From: Loripinus fragilis
Taxonomy: Eukaryota > Mollusca > Bivalvia > Lucinida > Lucinidae
Length of the DNA stretch: 64,000 bases
Direction: 5' to 3'
Assembly (NCBI GenBank): GCA_964019695.1
Contig: CAXHUL010000525.1
Span: forward strand, 67,001 to 131,000
The notes under the pieces were generated by a model. It ran no database searches, was not told the origin of the DNA, and saw only the letters and a list, made by a program, of their open reading frames with translations. Below are positions 47,380 to 62,600 of this stretch, piece after piece (within the stretch, counting starts at the first letter, position 1; the number at the start of each line of letters is the position of its first letter). The translations under genes were made by a program, and so were the position numbers.

Positions 47380-50043
47380 TTTTTCGCGAAGGTCGCGTTT
47401 TCTCGAACTTTGAGGGCATTAGTGGGTGGGGTGTGAAAACCTCTGAATGCATGGTTCTCAGCTCCTGCTGTGGGCAGCAAGCCAATTTTTTTTCCAAAAT
47501 GTTGACCTATAAAAGAGCTTACTCGGGTGTGAAAATTATCATTGTGCGCGCGCGCCCCGGACCGCAATTATGATATTTCCTGTTTTCCCATAGGGCCCAA
47601 GGCAAATGGGGATAGCGGTTGTACGCGCTTTCTAAGGCTCTGATCGCTTTTAGATTTTGCACGCGGATAGGGCCAACAGAGGCGCAGGTATTGCCATGCG
47701 CACCCGCCCGCAACAATGTTTCGATACCGAGTTATCGGGGTGTGGAAGTCCGCCGCCCCGAAGCTTTACGCGCTTCCGTCTCGCAAACTACTATTTTCAT
47801 CATGCCCACACGGGCATCAGTTTGTAGTACGGGAGGCCGTCTACAAATGGTGAAAATTTCAAAGCCTTCCGTCGGGAAATTAAAAAGTTATGAGCATTAG
47901 AAGATCTTCCCATTAGGCCCCATTAGGCCACAGTAGCCGACCGGGCCTAAAACTTGCGCGGGTCACTTTCACGGACGGGCTCGAAACTGGTGCCAGAAGT
48001 TAGCCCCCGACCAGTGCTTCATTGTGAGGCATTGCGTAAAATTTTCCGTCCCCCGAGTGCCAAGCAATAGCCCCTGAAAGGGCTTTCGGCACAATTTTCA
48101 CGCCCTTATTTGAGCCACTTGTAGCCGAAGGAATTTTGCGCAAATGACTGAGAGGTGCTCCTGGGCACTGCTCATCACTTTGCAATAGGTTCTGGGGCTT
48201 TTCGCGAAGGTCGCGTTTTCTCAAACTTTGAGGGCATTAGTGGGTGGGGTGTGAAAACCTCCGAATGCATGGTTCTCAGCTCCTGCTGTGGGCAGCAAGC
48301 CAATTTTTTTTCCAAAATGTTGACCTATAAAAGAGCTTACTCGGGTGTGAAAATTATCATTGTGCGCGCGCGCCCCAGACCGCAATTATGATATTTCCTG
48401 TTTTCCCATAGGGCCCAAGGCAAATGGGGATAGCGGTTGTACGCGCTTTCTAAGGCTCTGATCGCTTTTAGATTTTGCACGCGGATAGGGCCAACAGAGG
48501 CGCAGGTATTGCCATGCGCACCCGCCCGCAACAATGTTTCGATACCGAGTTATCGGGGTGTGGAAGTCCGCCGCCCCGAAGCTTTACGCGCTTCCGTCTC
48601 GCGAACTACTATTTTCATCATGCCCACACGGGCATCAGTTTGTAGTACGGGAGGCCGTCTACAAATGGTGGAAATTTCAAAGCCTTCCGTCGGGAAATTA
48701 AAAAGTTATGAGCATTAGAAGATCTTCCCATTAGGCCCCATTAGGCCACAGTAGCCGACCGGGCCTAAAACTTGCGCGGGTCACTTTCACGGACGGGCTC
48801 GAAACTGGTGCCAGAAGTTAGCCCCCGACCAGTGCTTCATTGTGAGGCATTGCGTAAAATTTTCCGTCCCCCGAGTGCCGAGCAATAGCCCCTGAAAGGG
48901 CTTTCGGCACAATTTTCACGCCCTTATTTGAGCCACTTGTAGCCAAAGGAATTTTGCGCAAATGACTGAGAGGTGCTCCTGGGCACTGCTCATCACTTTG
49001 CAATAGGTTCCGGGGCTTTTCGCGAAGGTCGCGTTTTCTCAAACTTTGAGGGCATTAGTGGGTGGGGTGTGAAAACCTCCGAATGCATGGTTCTCAGCTC
49101 CTGCTGTGGGCAGCAAGCCAATTTTTTTTCCAAAATGTTGACCTATAAAAGAGCTTACTCGGGTGTGAAAATTATCATTGTGCGCGCGCGCCCCGGACCG
49201 CAATTATGATATTTCCTGTTTTCCCATAGGGCCCAAGGCAAATGGGGATAGCGGTTGTACGCGCTTTCTAAGGCTCTGATCGCTTTTAGATTTTGCACGC
49301 GGATAGGGCCAACAGAGGCGCAGGTATTGCCATGCGCACCCGCCCGCAACAATGTTTCGATACCGAGTTATCGGGGTGTGGAAGTCCGCCGCCCCGAAGC
49401 TTTACGCGCTTCCGTCTCGCGAAATACTATTTTCATCATGCCCACACGGGCATCAGTTTGTAGTACGGGAGGCCGTCTACAAATGGTGAAAATTTCAAAG
49501 CCTTCCGTCGGGAAATTAAAAAGTTATGAGCATTAGAAGATCTTCCCATTAGGCCCCATTAGGCCACAGTAGCCGACCGGGCCTAAAACTTGCGCGGGTC
49601 ACTTTCACGGACGGGCTCGAAACTGGTGCCAGAAGTTAGCCCCCGACCAGTGCTTCATTGTGAGGCATTGCGTAAAATTTTCCGTCCCCCGAGTGCCGAG
49701 CAATAGCCCCTGAAAGGGCTTTCGGCACAATTTTCACGCCCTTATTTGAGCCACTTGTAGCTGAAGGAATTTTGCGCAAATGACTGAGAGGTGCTCCTGG
49801 GCACTGCTCATCACTTTGCAATAGGTTCCGGGGCTTTTCGCGAAGGTCGCGTTTTCTCAAACTTTGAGGGCATTAGTGGGTGGGGTGTGAAAACCTCCGA
49901 ATGCATGGTTCTCAGCTCCTGCTGTGGGCAGCAAGCCAATTTTTTTTCCAAAATGTTGACCTATAAAAGAGCTTACTCGGGTGTGAAAATTATCATTGTG
50001 CGCGCGCGCCCCGGACCGCAATTATGATATTTCCTGTTTTCCT
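47380..50043 (-). repeat. Right member of the inverted homologous segment
   Basis: This is the reverse-complement counterpart of 18455-21118, carrying the same dozen diagnostic changes in the same order, including the TTTTTTCGCG insertion near 47382. It includes the insertion and the changes at 47405 and 47444, which in the left array exist only beyond block B and not in block A. The relationship is thus with the downstream end of block B specifically. Just outside its distal end, near 50226-50237, lies a divergent monomer. Confidence 0.93.
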
Positions 50044-50225
50044 ATAGGGCCCAAGGCAAATGGGGATAGCGGTTGTACGCGCTTTCTAAGGCTCTGATCG
50101 CTTTTAGATTTTGCACGCGGATAGGGCCAACAGAGGCGCAGGTATTGCCATGCGCACCCGCCCGCAACAATGTTTCGATACCGAGTTATCGGGGTGTGGA
50201 AGTCCGCCGCCCCGAAGCTTTACGC

Positions 50226-50695
50226 ACTTCCGTTTCCCGAACTACTATTTTCATCATGCCCACACGGGCATCAGTTTGTAGTACGGGAGGCCGTCTACAA
50301 ATGGTGAAAATTTCAAAGCCTTCCGTCGGGAAATTAAAAAGTTATGAGCATTAGAAGATCTTCCCAATAGGCCCCATTAGGCCACAGTAGCCGACCGGGC
50401 CTAAAACTTGCGCGGGTCACTTTCACGGACGGGCTCGAAACTGGTGCCAGAAGTTAGCCCCTGACCAGTGCTTCATTGTGAGGCATTGCGTAAAATTTTC
50501 CGTCCCCCGAGTGCCGAGCAATAGCCCCTGAAAGGGCTTTCGGCACAATTTTCACGCCCTTATTTGAGCCACTTGTAGCCGAAGGAATTTTGCGCAAATG
50601 ACTGAGAGGTGCTCCTGGGCACTGCTCTTCACTTTGCAATAGGTTCCGGGGCTTTTCGCGAAGGTCGCGTTTTCTCAAACTTTGAGGGCATTAGC
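50226..50695 (-). repeat. Divergent monomer flanking the inverted-homology breakpoint
   Basis: Changes from consensus at 50226, 50234, 50237, 50367, 50462, about 50628 and 50695 cluster immediately beyond the last marker shared with the left array (50043). The abrupt passage from perfectly mirrored markers to private variants places the exchange boundary between 50044 and 50163. Confidence 0.8.
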
Positions 50696-53600
50696 GGGTG
50701 GGGTGTGAAAACCTCCGAATGCATGGTTCTCAGCTCCTGCTGTGGGCAGCAAGCCAATTTTTTTTCCAAAATGTTGACCTATAAAAGAGCTTACTCGGGT
50801 GTGAAAATTATCATTGTGCGCGCGCGCCCCGGACCGCAATTATGATATTTCCTGTTTTCCCATAGGGCCCAAGGCAAATGGGGATAGCGGTTGTACGCGC
50901 TTTCTAAGGCTCTGATCGCTTTTAGATTTTGCACGCGGATAGGGCCAACAGAGGCGCAGGTATTGCCATGCGCACCCGCCCGCAACAATGTTTCGATACC
51001 GAGTTATCGGGGTGTGGAAGTCCGCCGCCCCGAAGCTTTACGCGCTTCCGTCTCGCGAACTACTATTTTCATCATGCCCACACGGGCATCAGTTTGTAGT
51101 ACGGGAGGCCGTCTACAAATGGTGAAAATTTCAAAGCCTTCCGTCGGGAAATTAAAAAGTTATGAGCATTAGAAGATCTTCCCATTAGGCCCCATTAGGC
51201 CACAGTAGCCGACTGGGCCTAAAACTTGCGCGGGTCACTTTCACGGACGGGCTCGAAACTGGTGCCAGAAGTTAGCCCCCGACCAGTGCTTCATTGTGAG
51301 GCATTGCGTAAAATTTTCCGTCCCCCGAGTGCCGAGCAATAGCCCCTGAAAGGGCTTTCGGCACAATTTTCACGCCCTTATTTGAGCCACTTGTAGCCGA
51401 AGGAATTTTGCGCAAATGACTGAGAGGTGCTCCTGGGCACTGCTCATCACTTTGCAATAGGTTCCGGGGCTTTTCGCGAAGGTCGCGTTTTCTCAAACTT
51501 TGAGGGCATTAGTGGGTTGGGTGTGAAAACTTCCGAATGCATGGTTCTCAGCTCCTGCTGTGGGCAGCAAGCCAATTTTTTTTCCAAAATGTTGACCTAT
51601 AAAAGAGCTTACTCGGGTGTGAAAATTATCATTGTGCGCGCGCGCCCCGGACCGCAATTATGATATTTCCTGTTTTCCCATAGGGCCCAAGGCAAATGGG
51701 GATAGCGGTTGTACGCGCTTTCTAAGGCTCTGATCGCTTTTAGATTTTGCACGCGGATAGGGCCAACAGAGGCGCAGGTATTGCCATGCGCACCCGCCCG
51801 CAACAATGTTTCGATACCGAGTTATCGGGGTGTGGAAGTCCGCCGCCCCGAAGCTTTACGCGCTTCCGTCTCGCGAACTACTATTTTCATCATGCCCACA
51901 CGGGCATCAGTTTGTAGTACGGGAGGCCGTCTACAAATGGTGAAAATTTCAAAGCCTTCCGTCGGGAAATTAAAAAGTTATGAGCATTAGAAGATCTTCC
52001 CATTAGGCCCCATTAGGCCACAGTAGCCGACCGGGCCTAAAACTTGCGCGGGTCACTTTCACGGACGGGCTCGAAACTGGTGCCAGAAGTAAGCCCCCGA
52101 CCAGTGCTTCATTGTGAGGCATTGCGTAAAATTTTCCGTCCCCCGAGTGCCGAGCAATAGCCCCTGAAAGGGCTTTCGGCACAATTTTCACGCCCTTATT
52201 TGAGCCACTTGTAGCCGAAGGAATTTTGCGCAAATGACTGAGAGGTGCTCCTGGGCACTGCTCATCACTTTGCAATAGGTTCCGGGGCTTTTCGCGAAGG
52301 TCGCGTTTTCTCAAATTTTGAGGGCATTAGTGGGTGGGGTGTGAAAACCTCCGAATGCATGGTTCTCAGCTCCTGCTGTGGGCAGCAAGCCAATTTTTTT
52401 TCCAAAATGTTGACCTATAAAAGAGCTTACTCGGGTGTGAAAATTATCATTGTGCGCGCGCGCCCCGGACCGCAATTATGATATTTCCTGTTTTCCCATA
52501 GGGCCCAAGGCAAATGGGGATAGCGGTTGTACGCGCTTTCTAAGGCTCTGATCGCTTTTAGATTTTGCACGCGGATAGGGCCAACAGAGGCGCAGGTATT
52601 GCCATGCGCACCCGCCCGCAACAATGTTTCGATACCGAGTTATCGGGGTGTGGAAGTCCGCCGCCCCGAAGCTTTACGCGCTTCCGTCTCGCGAACTACT
52701 ATTTTCATCATGCCAACACGGGCATCAGTTTGTAGTACGGGAGGCCGTCTACAAATGGTGAAAATTTCAAAGCCTTCCGTCGGGAAAATAAAAAGTTATG
52801 AGCATTAGAAGATCTTCCCATTAGGCCCCATTAGGCCACAGTAGCCGACCGGGCCTAAAACTTGCGCGGGTCACTTTCACGGACGGGCTCGAAACTGGTG
52901 CCAGAAGTTAGCCCCCGACCAGTGCTTCATTGTGAGGCATTGCGTAAAATTTTCCGTCCCCCGAGTGCCGAGCAATAGCCCCTGAAAGGGCTTTCGGCAC
53001 AATTTTCACGCCCTTATTTGAGCCACTTGTAGCCGAAGGAATTTTGCGCAAATGACTGAGAGGTGCTCCTGGGCACTGCTCATCACTTTGCAATAGGTTC
53101 CGGGGCTTTTCGCGAAGGTCGCGTTTTCTCAAACTTTGAGGGCATTAGTGGGTGGGGTGTGAAAACCTCCGAATGCATGGTTCTCAGCTCCTGCTGTGGG
53201 CAGCAAGCCAATTTTTTTTCCAAAATGTTGACCTATAAAAGAGCTTACTCGGGTGTGAAAATTATCATTGTGCGCGCGCGCCCCGGACCGCAATTATGAT
53301 ATTTCCTGTTTTCCCATAGGGCCCAAGGCAAATGGGGATAGCGGTTGTACGCGCTTTCTAAGGCTCTGATCGCTTTTAGATTTTGCACGCGGATAGGGCC
53401 AACAGAGGCGCAGGTATTGCCATGCGCACCCGCCCGCAACAATGTTTTGATACCGAGTTATCGGGGTGTGGAAGTCCGCCGCCCCGAAGTTTTACGCGCT
53501 TCCGTCTCGCGAACTACTATTTTCATCATGCCCACACAGGCATCAGTTTGTAGTACGGGAGGCCGTCTACAAATGGTGAAAATTTCAAAGCCTTCCGTCG

Positions 53601-56600
53601 GGAAATTAAAAAGTTATGAGCATTAGAAGATCTTCCCATTAGGCCCCATTAGGCCACAGTAGCCGACCGGGCCTAAAACTTGCGCAGGTCACTTTCACGG
53701 ACGGGCTCGAAACTGGTGCCAGAAGTTAGCCCCCGACCAGTGCTTCATTGTGAGGCATTGCATAAAATTTTCCGTCCCCCGAGTGCCGAGCAATAGCCCC
53801 TGAAAGGGCTTTCGGCACAATTTTCACGCCCTTATTTGAGCCACTTGTAGCCGAAGGAATTTTGCGCAAATGACTGAGAGGTGCTCCTGGGCACTGCTCA
53901 TCACTTTGCAATAGGTTCCGGGGCTTTTCGCAAAGGTCGCGTTTTCTCAAACTTTGAGGGCATTAGTGGGTGGGGTGTGAAAACCTCCGAATGCATGGTT
54001 CTCAGCTCCTGCTGTGGGCAGCAAGCCAATTTTTTTTCCAAAATGTTGACCTATAAAAGAGCTTACTCGGGTGTGAAAATTATCATTGTGCGCGCGCGCC
54101 CCGGACCGCAATTATGATATTAACTGTTTTCCCATAGGGCCCAAGGCAAATGGGGATAGCGGTTGTACGCCCTTTCTAAGGCTCTGATCGCTTTTAGATT
54201 TTGCACGCGGATAGGGCCAACAGAGGCGCAGGTATTGCCATGCGCACCCGCCCGCAACAATGTTTCGATACCGAGTTATCGGGGTGTGGAAGTCCGCCGC
54301 CCCGAAGCTTTACGCGCTTCCGTCTCGCAAACTACTATTTTCATCATGCCCACACGGGCATCAGTTTGTAGTACGGGAGGCCGTCTACAAATGGTGAAAA
54401 TTTCAAAGCCTTCCGTCGGGAAATTAAAAAGTTATGAGCATTAGAAGATCTTCCCATTAGGCCCCATTAGGCCACAGTAGCCGACCGGGCCTAAAACTTG
54501 CGCGGGTCACTTTCACGGACGGGCTCGAAACTGGTGCCAGAAGTTAGCCCCCGACCAGTGCTTCATTGTGAGGAATTGCGTAAAATTTTCCGTCCCCCGA
54601 GTGCCGAGCAATAGCCCCTGAAAGGGCTTTCGGCACAATTTTCACGCCCTTATTTGAGCCACTTGTAGCCGAAGGAATTTTGCGCAAATGACTGAGAGGT
54701 GCTCCTGGGCACTGCTCATCACTTTGCAATAGGTTCCGGGGCTTTTCGCGAAGGTCGCGTTTTCTCAAACTTTGAGGGCATTAGTGGGTGGGGTGTGAAA
54801 ACCTCCGAATGCATGGTTCTCAGCTCCTGCTGTGGGCAGCAAGCCAATTTTTTTTCCAAAATGTTGACCTATAAAAGAGCTTACTCGGGTGTGAAAATTA
54901 TCATTGTGCGCGCGCGCCCCGGACCGCAATTATGATATTTCCTGTTTTCCCATAGGGCCCAAGGCAAATGGGGATAGCGGTTGTACGCGCTTTCTAAGGC
55001 TCTGATCGCTTTTAGATTTTGCACGCGGATAGGGCCAACAGAGGCGCAGGTATTGCCATGCGCACCCGCCCGCAACAATGTTTCGATACCGAGTTATCGG
55101 GGTGTGGAAGTCCGCCGCCCCGAAGCTTTACGCGCTTCCGTCTCGCGAACTACTATTTTCATCATGCCCACACGGGCATCAGTTTGTAGTACGGGAGGCC
55201 GTCTACAAATGGTGAAAATTTCAAAGCCTTCCGTCGGGAAATTAAAAAGTTATGAGCATTAGAAGATCTTCCCATTAGGCCCCATTAGGCCACAGTAGCC
55301 GACCGGGCCTAAAACTTGCGCGGGTCACTTTCACGGACGGGCTCGAAACTGGTGCAAGAAGTTAGCCCCCGACCAGTGCTTCATTGTGAGGCATTGCGTA
55401 AAATTTTTCGTCCCCCGAGTGCCGAGCAATAGCCCCTGAAAGGGCTTTCGGCACAATTTTCACGCCCTTATTTGAGCCACTTGTAGCCGAAGGAATTTTG
55501 CGCAAATGACTGAGAGGTGCTCCTGGGCACTGCTCATCACTTTGCAATAGGTTCCGGGGCTTTTCGCGAAGGTCGCGTTTTCTCAAACTTTGAGGGCATT
55601 AGTGGGTGGGGTGTGAAAACCTCCGAATGCATGGTTCTCAGCTCCTGCTGTGGGCAGCAAGCCAATTTTTTTTCCAAAATGTTGACCTATAAAAGAGCTT
55701 ACTCGGGTGTGAAAATTATCATTGTGCGCGCGCGCCCCGGACCGCAATTATGATATTTCCTGTTTTCCCATAGGGCCCAAGGCAAATGGGGATAGCGGTT
55801 GTACGCGCTTTCTAAGGCTCTGATCGCTTTTAGATTTTGCACGCGGATAGGGCCAACAGAGGCGCAGGTATTGCCATGCGCACCCGCCCGCAACAATGTT
55901 TCGATACCGAGTTATCGGGGTGTGGAAGTCCGCCGCCCCGAAGCTTTACGCGCTTCCGTCTCGCGAACTACCATTTTCATCATGCCCACACGGGCATCAG
56001 TTTGTAGTACGGGAGGCCGTCTACAAATGGTGAAAATTTCAAAGCCTTCCGTCGGGAAATTAAAAAGTTATGAGCATTAGAAGATCTTCCCATTAGGCCC
56101 CATTAGGCCACAGTAGCCGACCAGGCCTAAAACTTGCGCGGGTCACTTTCACGGACGGGCTCGAAACTGGTGCCAGAAGTTAGCCCCCGACCAGTGCTTC
56201 ATTGTGAGGCATTGCGTAAAATTTTCCGTCCCCCGAGTGCTGAGCAATAGCCCCTGAAAGGGCTTTCGGCACAATTTTCACGGCCTTATTTGAGCCACTT
56301 GTAGCCGAAGGAATTTTGCGCAAATGACTGAGAGGTGCTCCTGGGCACTGCTCATCACTTTGCAATAGGTTCCGGGGCTTTTCGCGAAGGTCGCGTTTTC
56401 TCAAACTTTGAGGGCATTAGTGGGTGGGGTGTGAAAACCTCCGAATGCATGGTTCTCAGCTCCTGCTGTGGGCAGCAAGCCAATTTTTTTTCCAAAATGT
56501 TGACCTATAAAAGAGCTTACTCGGGTGTGAAAATTATCATTGTGCGCGCGCGCCCCGGACCGCAATTATGATATTTCCTGTTTTCCCATAGGGCCCAAGG

Positions 56601-59600
56601 CAAATGGGGATAGCGGTTGTACGCGCTTTCTAAGGCTCTGATAGCTTTTAGATTTTGCACGCGGATAGGGCCAACAGAGGCGCAGGTATTGCCATGCGCA
56701 CCCGCCCGCAACAATGTTTCGATACCGAGTTATCGGGGTGTGGAAGTCCGCCGCCCCGAAGCTTTACGCGCTTCCGTCTCGCGAACTACTATTTTCATCA
56801 TGCCCACACGGGCATCAGTTTGTAGTACGGGAGGCCGTCTACAAATGGTGAAAATTTCAAAGCCTTCCGTCGGGAAATTAAAAAGTTATGAGCATTAGAA
56901 GATCTTCCCATTAGGCCCCATTAGGCCACAGTAGCCGACCGGGCCTAAAACTTGCGCGGGTCACTTTCACGGACGGGCTCGAAACTGGTGCCAGAAGTTA
57001 GCCCCCGACCAGTGCTTCATTGTGAGGCATTGCGTAAAATTTTCCGTCCCCCGAGTGCCGAGCAATAGCCCCTGAAAGGGCTTTCGGCACAATTTTCACG
57101 CCCTTATTTGAGCCACTTGTAGCCGAAGGAATTTTGCGCAAATGACTGAGAGGTGCTCCTGGGCACTGCTCATCACTTTGCAATAGGTTCCGGGGCTTTT
57201 CGCGAAGGTCGCGTTTTCTCAAACTTTGAGGGCATTAGTGGGTGGGGTGTGAAAACCTCCGAATGCATGGTTCTCAGCTCCTGCTGTGGGCAGCAAGCCA
57301 ATTTTTTTTCCAAAATGTTGACCTATAAAAGAGCTTACTCGGGTGTGAAAATTATCATTGTGCGCGCGCCCTGGACCGCAATTATGATATTTCCTGTTTT
57401 CCCATAGGGCCCAAGGCAAATGGGGATAGCAGTTGTACGCGCTTTCTAAGGCTCTGATCGCTTTTAGATTTTGCACGCGGATAGGGCCAACAGAGGCGCA
57501 GGTATTGCCATGCGCACCTGCCCGCAACAATGTTTCGATACCGAGTTATCGGGGTGTGGAAGTCCGCCGCCCCGAAGCTTTACGCGCTTCCGTCTCGCGA
57601 ACTACTATTTTCATCATGCCCACACGGGCATCAGTTTGTAGTACGGGAGGCCGTCTACAAATGGTGAAAATTTCAAAGCCTTCCGTCGGGAAATTAAAAA
57701 GTTATGAGCATTAGAAGATCTTCCCATTAGGCCCCATTAGGCCACAGTAGCCGACCGGGCCTAAAACTTGCACGGGTCACTTTTACGGACGGGCTCGAAA
57801 CTGGTGCCAGAAGTTAGCCCCTGACCAGTGCTTCATTGTGAGGCATTGCGTAAAATTTTCCGTCCCCCGAGTGCCGAGCAATAGCCCCTGAAAGGGCTTT
57901 CGGCACAATTTTCACGCCCTTATTTGAGCCACTTGTAGCCGAAGGAATTTTGCGCAAATGACTGAGAGGTGCTCCTGGGCACTGCTCATCACTTTGCAAT
58001 AGGTTCCGGGGCTTTTCGCGAAGGTCGCGTTTTCTCAAACTTTGAGGGCATTAGTGGGTGGGGTGTGAAAACCTCCGAATGCATGGTTCTCAGCTCCTGC
58101 TGTGGGCAGCAAGCCAATTTTTTTTTCCAAAATGTTGACCTATAAAAGAGCTTACTCGGGTGTGAAAATTATCATTGTGCGCGCGCGCCCCGGACCGCAA
58201 TTATGATATTTCCTGTTTTCCCATAGGGCCCAAGGCAAATGGGGATAGCGGTTGTACGCGCTTTCTAAGGCTCTGATCGCTTTTAGATTTTGCACGCGGA
58301 TAGGGCCAACAGAGGCGCAGGTATTGCCATGCGCACCCGCCCGCAACAATGTTTCGATACCGAGTTATCGGGGTGTGGAAGTCCGCCGCCCCGAAGCTTT
58401 ACACGCTTCCGTCTCGCGAACTACTATTTTCATCATGCCCACACGGGCATCAGTTTGTAGTACGGGAGGCTGTCTACAAATGGTGAAAATTTCAAAGCCT
58501 TCCGTCGGGAAATTAAAAAGTTATGAGCATTAGAAGATCTTCCCATTAGGCCCCATTAGGCCACAGTAGCCGACCGGGCCTAAAACTTGCGCGGGTCACT
58601 TTCACGGACGGGCTCGAAACTGGTGCCAGAAGTTAGCCCCCGACCAGTGCTTCATTGTGAGGCATTGCGTAAAATTTTCCGTCCCCCGAGTGCCGAGCAA
58701 TAGCCCCTGAAAGGGCTTTCGGCACAATTTTCACGCCCTTATTTGAGCCACTTGTAGCCGAAGGAATTTTGCGCAAATGACTGAGAGGTGCTCCTGGGCA
58801 CTGCTCATCACTTTGCAATAGGTTCCGGGGCTTTTCGCGAAGGTCGCGTTTCTCAAACTTTGAGGGCATTAGTGGGTGGGGTGTGAAAACCTCCGAATGC
58901 ATGGTTCTCAGCTCCTGCTGTGGGCAGCAAGCCAATTTTTTTTCCAAAATGTTGACCTATAAAAGAGCTTACTCGGGTGTGAAAATTATCATTGTGCGCG
59001 CGCGCCCCGGACCGCAATTATGATATTTCCTGTTTTCCCATAGGGCCCAAGGCAAATGGGGATAGCGGTTGTACGCGCTTTCTAAGGCTCTGATCGCTTT
59101 TAGATTTTGCACGCGGATAGGGCCAACAGAGGCGCAGGTATTGCCATGCGCACCCGCCCGCAACAATGTTTCGATACCGAGTTATCGGGGTGTGGAAGTC
59201 CGCCGCCCCGAAGCTTTACGCGCTTCCGTCTCGCGAACTACTATTTTCATCATGCCCACACGGGCATCAGTTTGTAGTACGGGAGGCCGTCTACAAATGG
59301 TGAAAATTTCAAAGCCTTCCGTCGGGAAATTAAAAAGTTATGAGCATTAGAAGATCTTCCCATTAGGCCCCATTAGGCCACAGTAGCCGACCGGGCCTAA
59401 AACTTGCGCGGGTCACTTTCACGGACGGGCTCGAAACTGGTGCCAGAAGTTAGCCCCCGACCAGTGCTTCATTGTGAGGCATTGCGTAAAATTTTCCGTC
59501 CCCCGAGTGCCGAGCAATAGCCTCTGAAAGGGCTTTCGGCACAATTTTCACGCCCTTATTTGAGCCACTTGTAGCCGAAGGAATTTTGCGCAAATGACTG

Positions 59601-62600
59601 AGAGGTGCTCCTGGGCACTGCTCATCACTTTGCAATAGGTTCCGGGGCTTTTCGCGAAGGTCGCGTTTTCTCAAACTTTGAGGGCATTAGTGGGTGGGGT
59701 GTGAAAACCTCCGAATGCATGGTTCTCAGCTCCTGCTGTGGGCAGCAAGCCAATTTTTTTTCCAAAATGTTGACCTATAAAAGAGCTTACTTGGGTGTGA
59801 AAATTATCATTGTGCGCGCGCGCCCCGGACCGCAATTATGATATTTCCTGTTTTCCCATAGGGCCCAAGGCAAATGGGGATAACGGTTGTACGCGCTTTC
59901 TAAGGCTCTGATCGCTTTTAGATTTTGCACGCGGATAGGGCCAACAGAGGCGCAGGTATTGCCATGCGCACCCGCCCGCAACAATGTTTCGATACCGAGT
60001 TATCGGGGTGTGGAAGTCCGCCGCCCCGAAGCTTTACGCGCTTCCGTCTCGCGAACTACTATTTTCATCATGCCCACACGGGCATCAGTTTGTAGTACGG
60101 GAGGCCGTCTACAAATGGTGAAAATTTCAAAGCCTTCCGTCGGGAAATTAAAAAGTTATGAGCATTAGAAGATCTTCCCATTAGGCCCCATTAGGCCACA
60201 GTAGCCGACCGGGCCTAAAACTTGCGCGGGTCACTTTCACGGACGGGCTCGAAACTGGTGCCAGAAGTTAGCCCCCGACCAGTGCTTCATTGTGAGGCAT
60301 TGCGTAAAATTTTCCGTCCCCCGAGTGCCGAGCAATAGCCCCTGAAAGGGCTTTCGGCACAATTTTCACGCCCTTATTTGAGCCACTTGTAGCCGAAGGA
60401 ATTTTGCGCAAATGACTGAGAGGTGCTCCTGGGCACTGCTCATCACTTTGCAATAGGTTCCGGGGCTTTTCGCGAAGGTCGCGTTTTCTCAAACTTTGAG
60501 GGCATTAGTGGGTGGGGTGTGAAAACCTCCGAATGCATGGTTCTCAGCTCCTGCTGTGGGCAGCAAGCCAATTTTTTTTCCAAAATGTTGACCTATAAAA
60601 GAGCTTACTCGGGTGTGAAAATTATCATTGTGCGCGCGCGCCCCGGACCGCAATTATGATATTTCCTGTTTTCCCATAGGGCCCAAGGCAAATGGGGATA
60701 GCGGTTGTACGCGCTTTCTAAGGCTCTGATCGCTTTTAGATTTTGCACGTGGATAGGGCCAACAGAGGCGCAGGTATTGCCATGCGCACCCGCCCGCAAC
60801 AATGTTTCGATACCGAGTTATCGGGGTGTGGAAGTCCGCCGCCCCGAAGCTTTACGCGCTTCCGTCTCGCGAACTACTATTTTCATCATGCCCACACGGG
60901 CATCAGTTTGTAGTACGGGAGGCCGTCTACAAATGGTGAAAATTTCAAAGCCTTCCGTCGGGAAATTAAAAAGTTATGAGCATTAGAAGATCTTCCCATT
61001 AGGCCCCATTAGGCCACAGTAGCCGACCGGGCCTAAAACTTGCGCGGGTCACTTTCACGGACGGGCTCGAAACTGGTGCCAGAAGTTAGCCCCCGACCAG
61101 TGCTTCATTGTGAGGCATTGCGTAAAATCTGTCCCCCGAGTGCCGAGCAATAGCCCCTGAAAGGGCTTTCGGCACAATTTTCACGCCCTTATTTGAGCCA
61201 CTTGTAGCCGAAGGAATTTTGCGCAAATGACTGAGAGGTGCTCCTGGGCACTGCTCATCACTTTGCAATAGGTTCCGGGGCTTTTCGCAAAGGTCGCGTT
61301 TTCTCAAACTTTGAGGGCATTAGTGGGTAGGGTGTGAAAACCTCCGAATGCATGGTTCTCAGCTCCTGCTGTGGGCAGCAAGCCAATTTTTTTTCCAAAA
61401 TGTTGACCTATAAAAGAGCTTACTCGGGTGTGAAAATTATCATTGTGCGCGCGCGCCCCGGACCGCAATTATGATATTTCCTGTTTTCCCATAGGGCCCA
61501 AGGCAAATGGGGATAGCGGTTGTACGCGCTTTCTAAGGCTCTGATCGCTTTTAGATTTTGCATGCGGATAGGGCCAACAGAGGCGCAGGTATTGCCATGC
61601 GCACCCGCCCGCAACAATGTTTCGATACCGAGTTATCGGGGTGTGGAAGTCCGCCGCCCCGAAGCTTTACGCGCTTCCGTCTCGCGAACTACTATTTTCA
61701 TCATGCCCACACGGGCATCAGTTTGTAGTACGGGAGGCCGTCTACAAATGGTGAAAATTTCAAAGCCTTCCGTCGGGAAATTAAAAAGTTATGAGCATTA
61801 GAAGATCTTCCCATTAGGCCCCATTAGGCCACAGTAGCCGACCGGGCCTAAAACTTGCGCGGGTCACTTTCACGGACGGGCTCGAAACTGGTGCCAGAAG
61901 TTAGCCCCCGACCAGTGCTTCATTGTGAGGCATTGCGTAAAATTTTCCGTCCCCCGAGTGCCGAGCAATAGCCCCTGAAAGGGCTTTCGGCACAATTTTC
62001 ACGCCCTTATTTGAGCCACTTGTAGCCGAAGGAATTTTGCGCAAATGACTGAGAGGTGCTCCTGGGCACTGCTCATCACTTTGCAATAGGTTCCGGGGCT
62101 TTTCGCGAAGGTCGCGTTTTCTCAACATTTGAGGGCATTAGTGGGTGGGGTGTGAAAACCTCCGAATGCATGGTTCTCAACTCCTGCTGTGGGCAGCAAG
62201 CCAATTTTTTTTACCAAAATGTTGACCTATAAAAGAGCTTACTCGGGTGTGAAAATTATCATTGTGCGCGCGCGCCCCGGACCGCAATTATGATATTTCC
62301 TGTTTTCCCATAGGGCCCAAGGCAAATGGGGATAGCGGTTGTACGCGCTTTCTAAGGCTCTGATCGCTTTTAGATTTTGCACGCGGATAGGGCCAACAGA
62401 GGCGCAGGTATTGCCATGCGCACCCGCCCGCAACAATGTTTCGATACCGAGTTATCGGGGTGTGGAAGTCCGCCGCCCCGAAGCTTTACGCGCTTCCGTC
62501 TCGCGAACTACTATTTTCATCATGCCCACACGGGCATCAGTTTGTAGTACGGGAGGCCGTCTACAAATGGTGAAAATTTCAAAGCCTTCCGTCGGGAAAT

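Noticed and set aside
50462..57822. Nine-monomer duplication suggested by CCCTGACC at 50462 and 57822
   Set aside because: Only this one CpG transition is shared at that spacing; adjacent variants differ, so recurrence is more likely.
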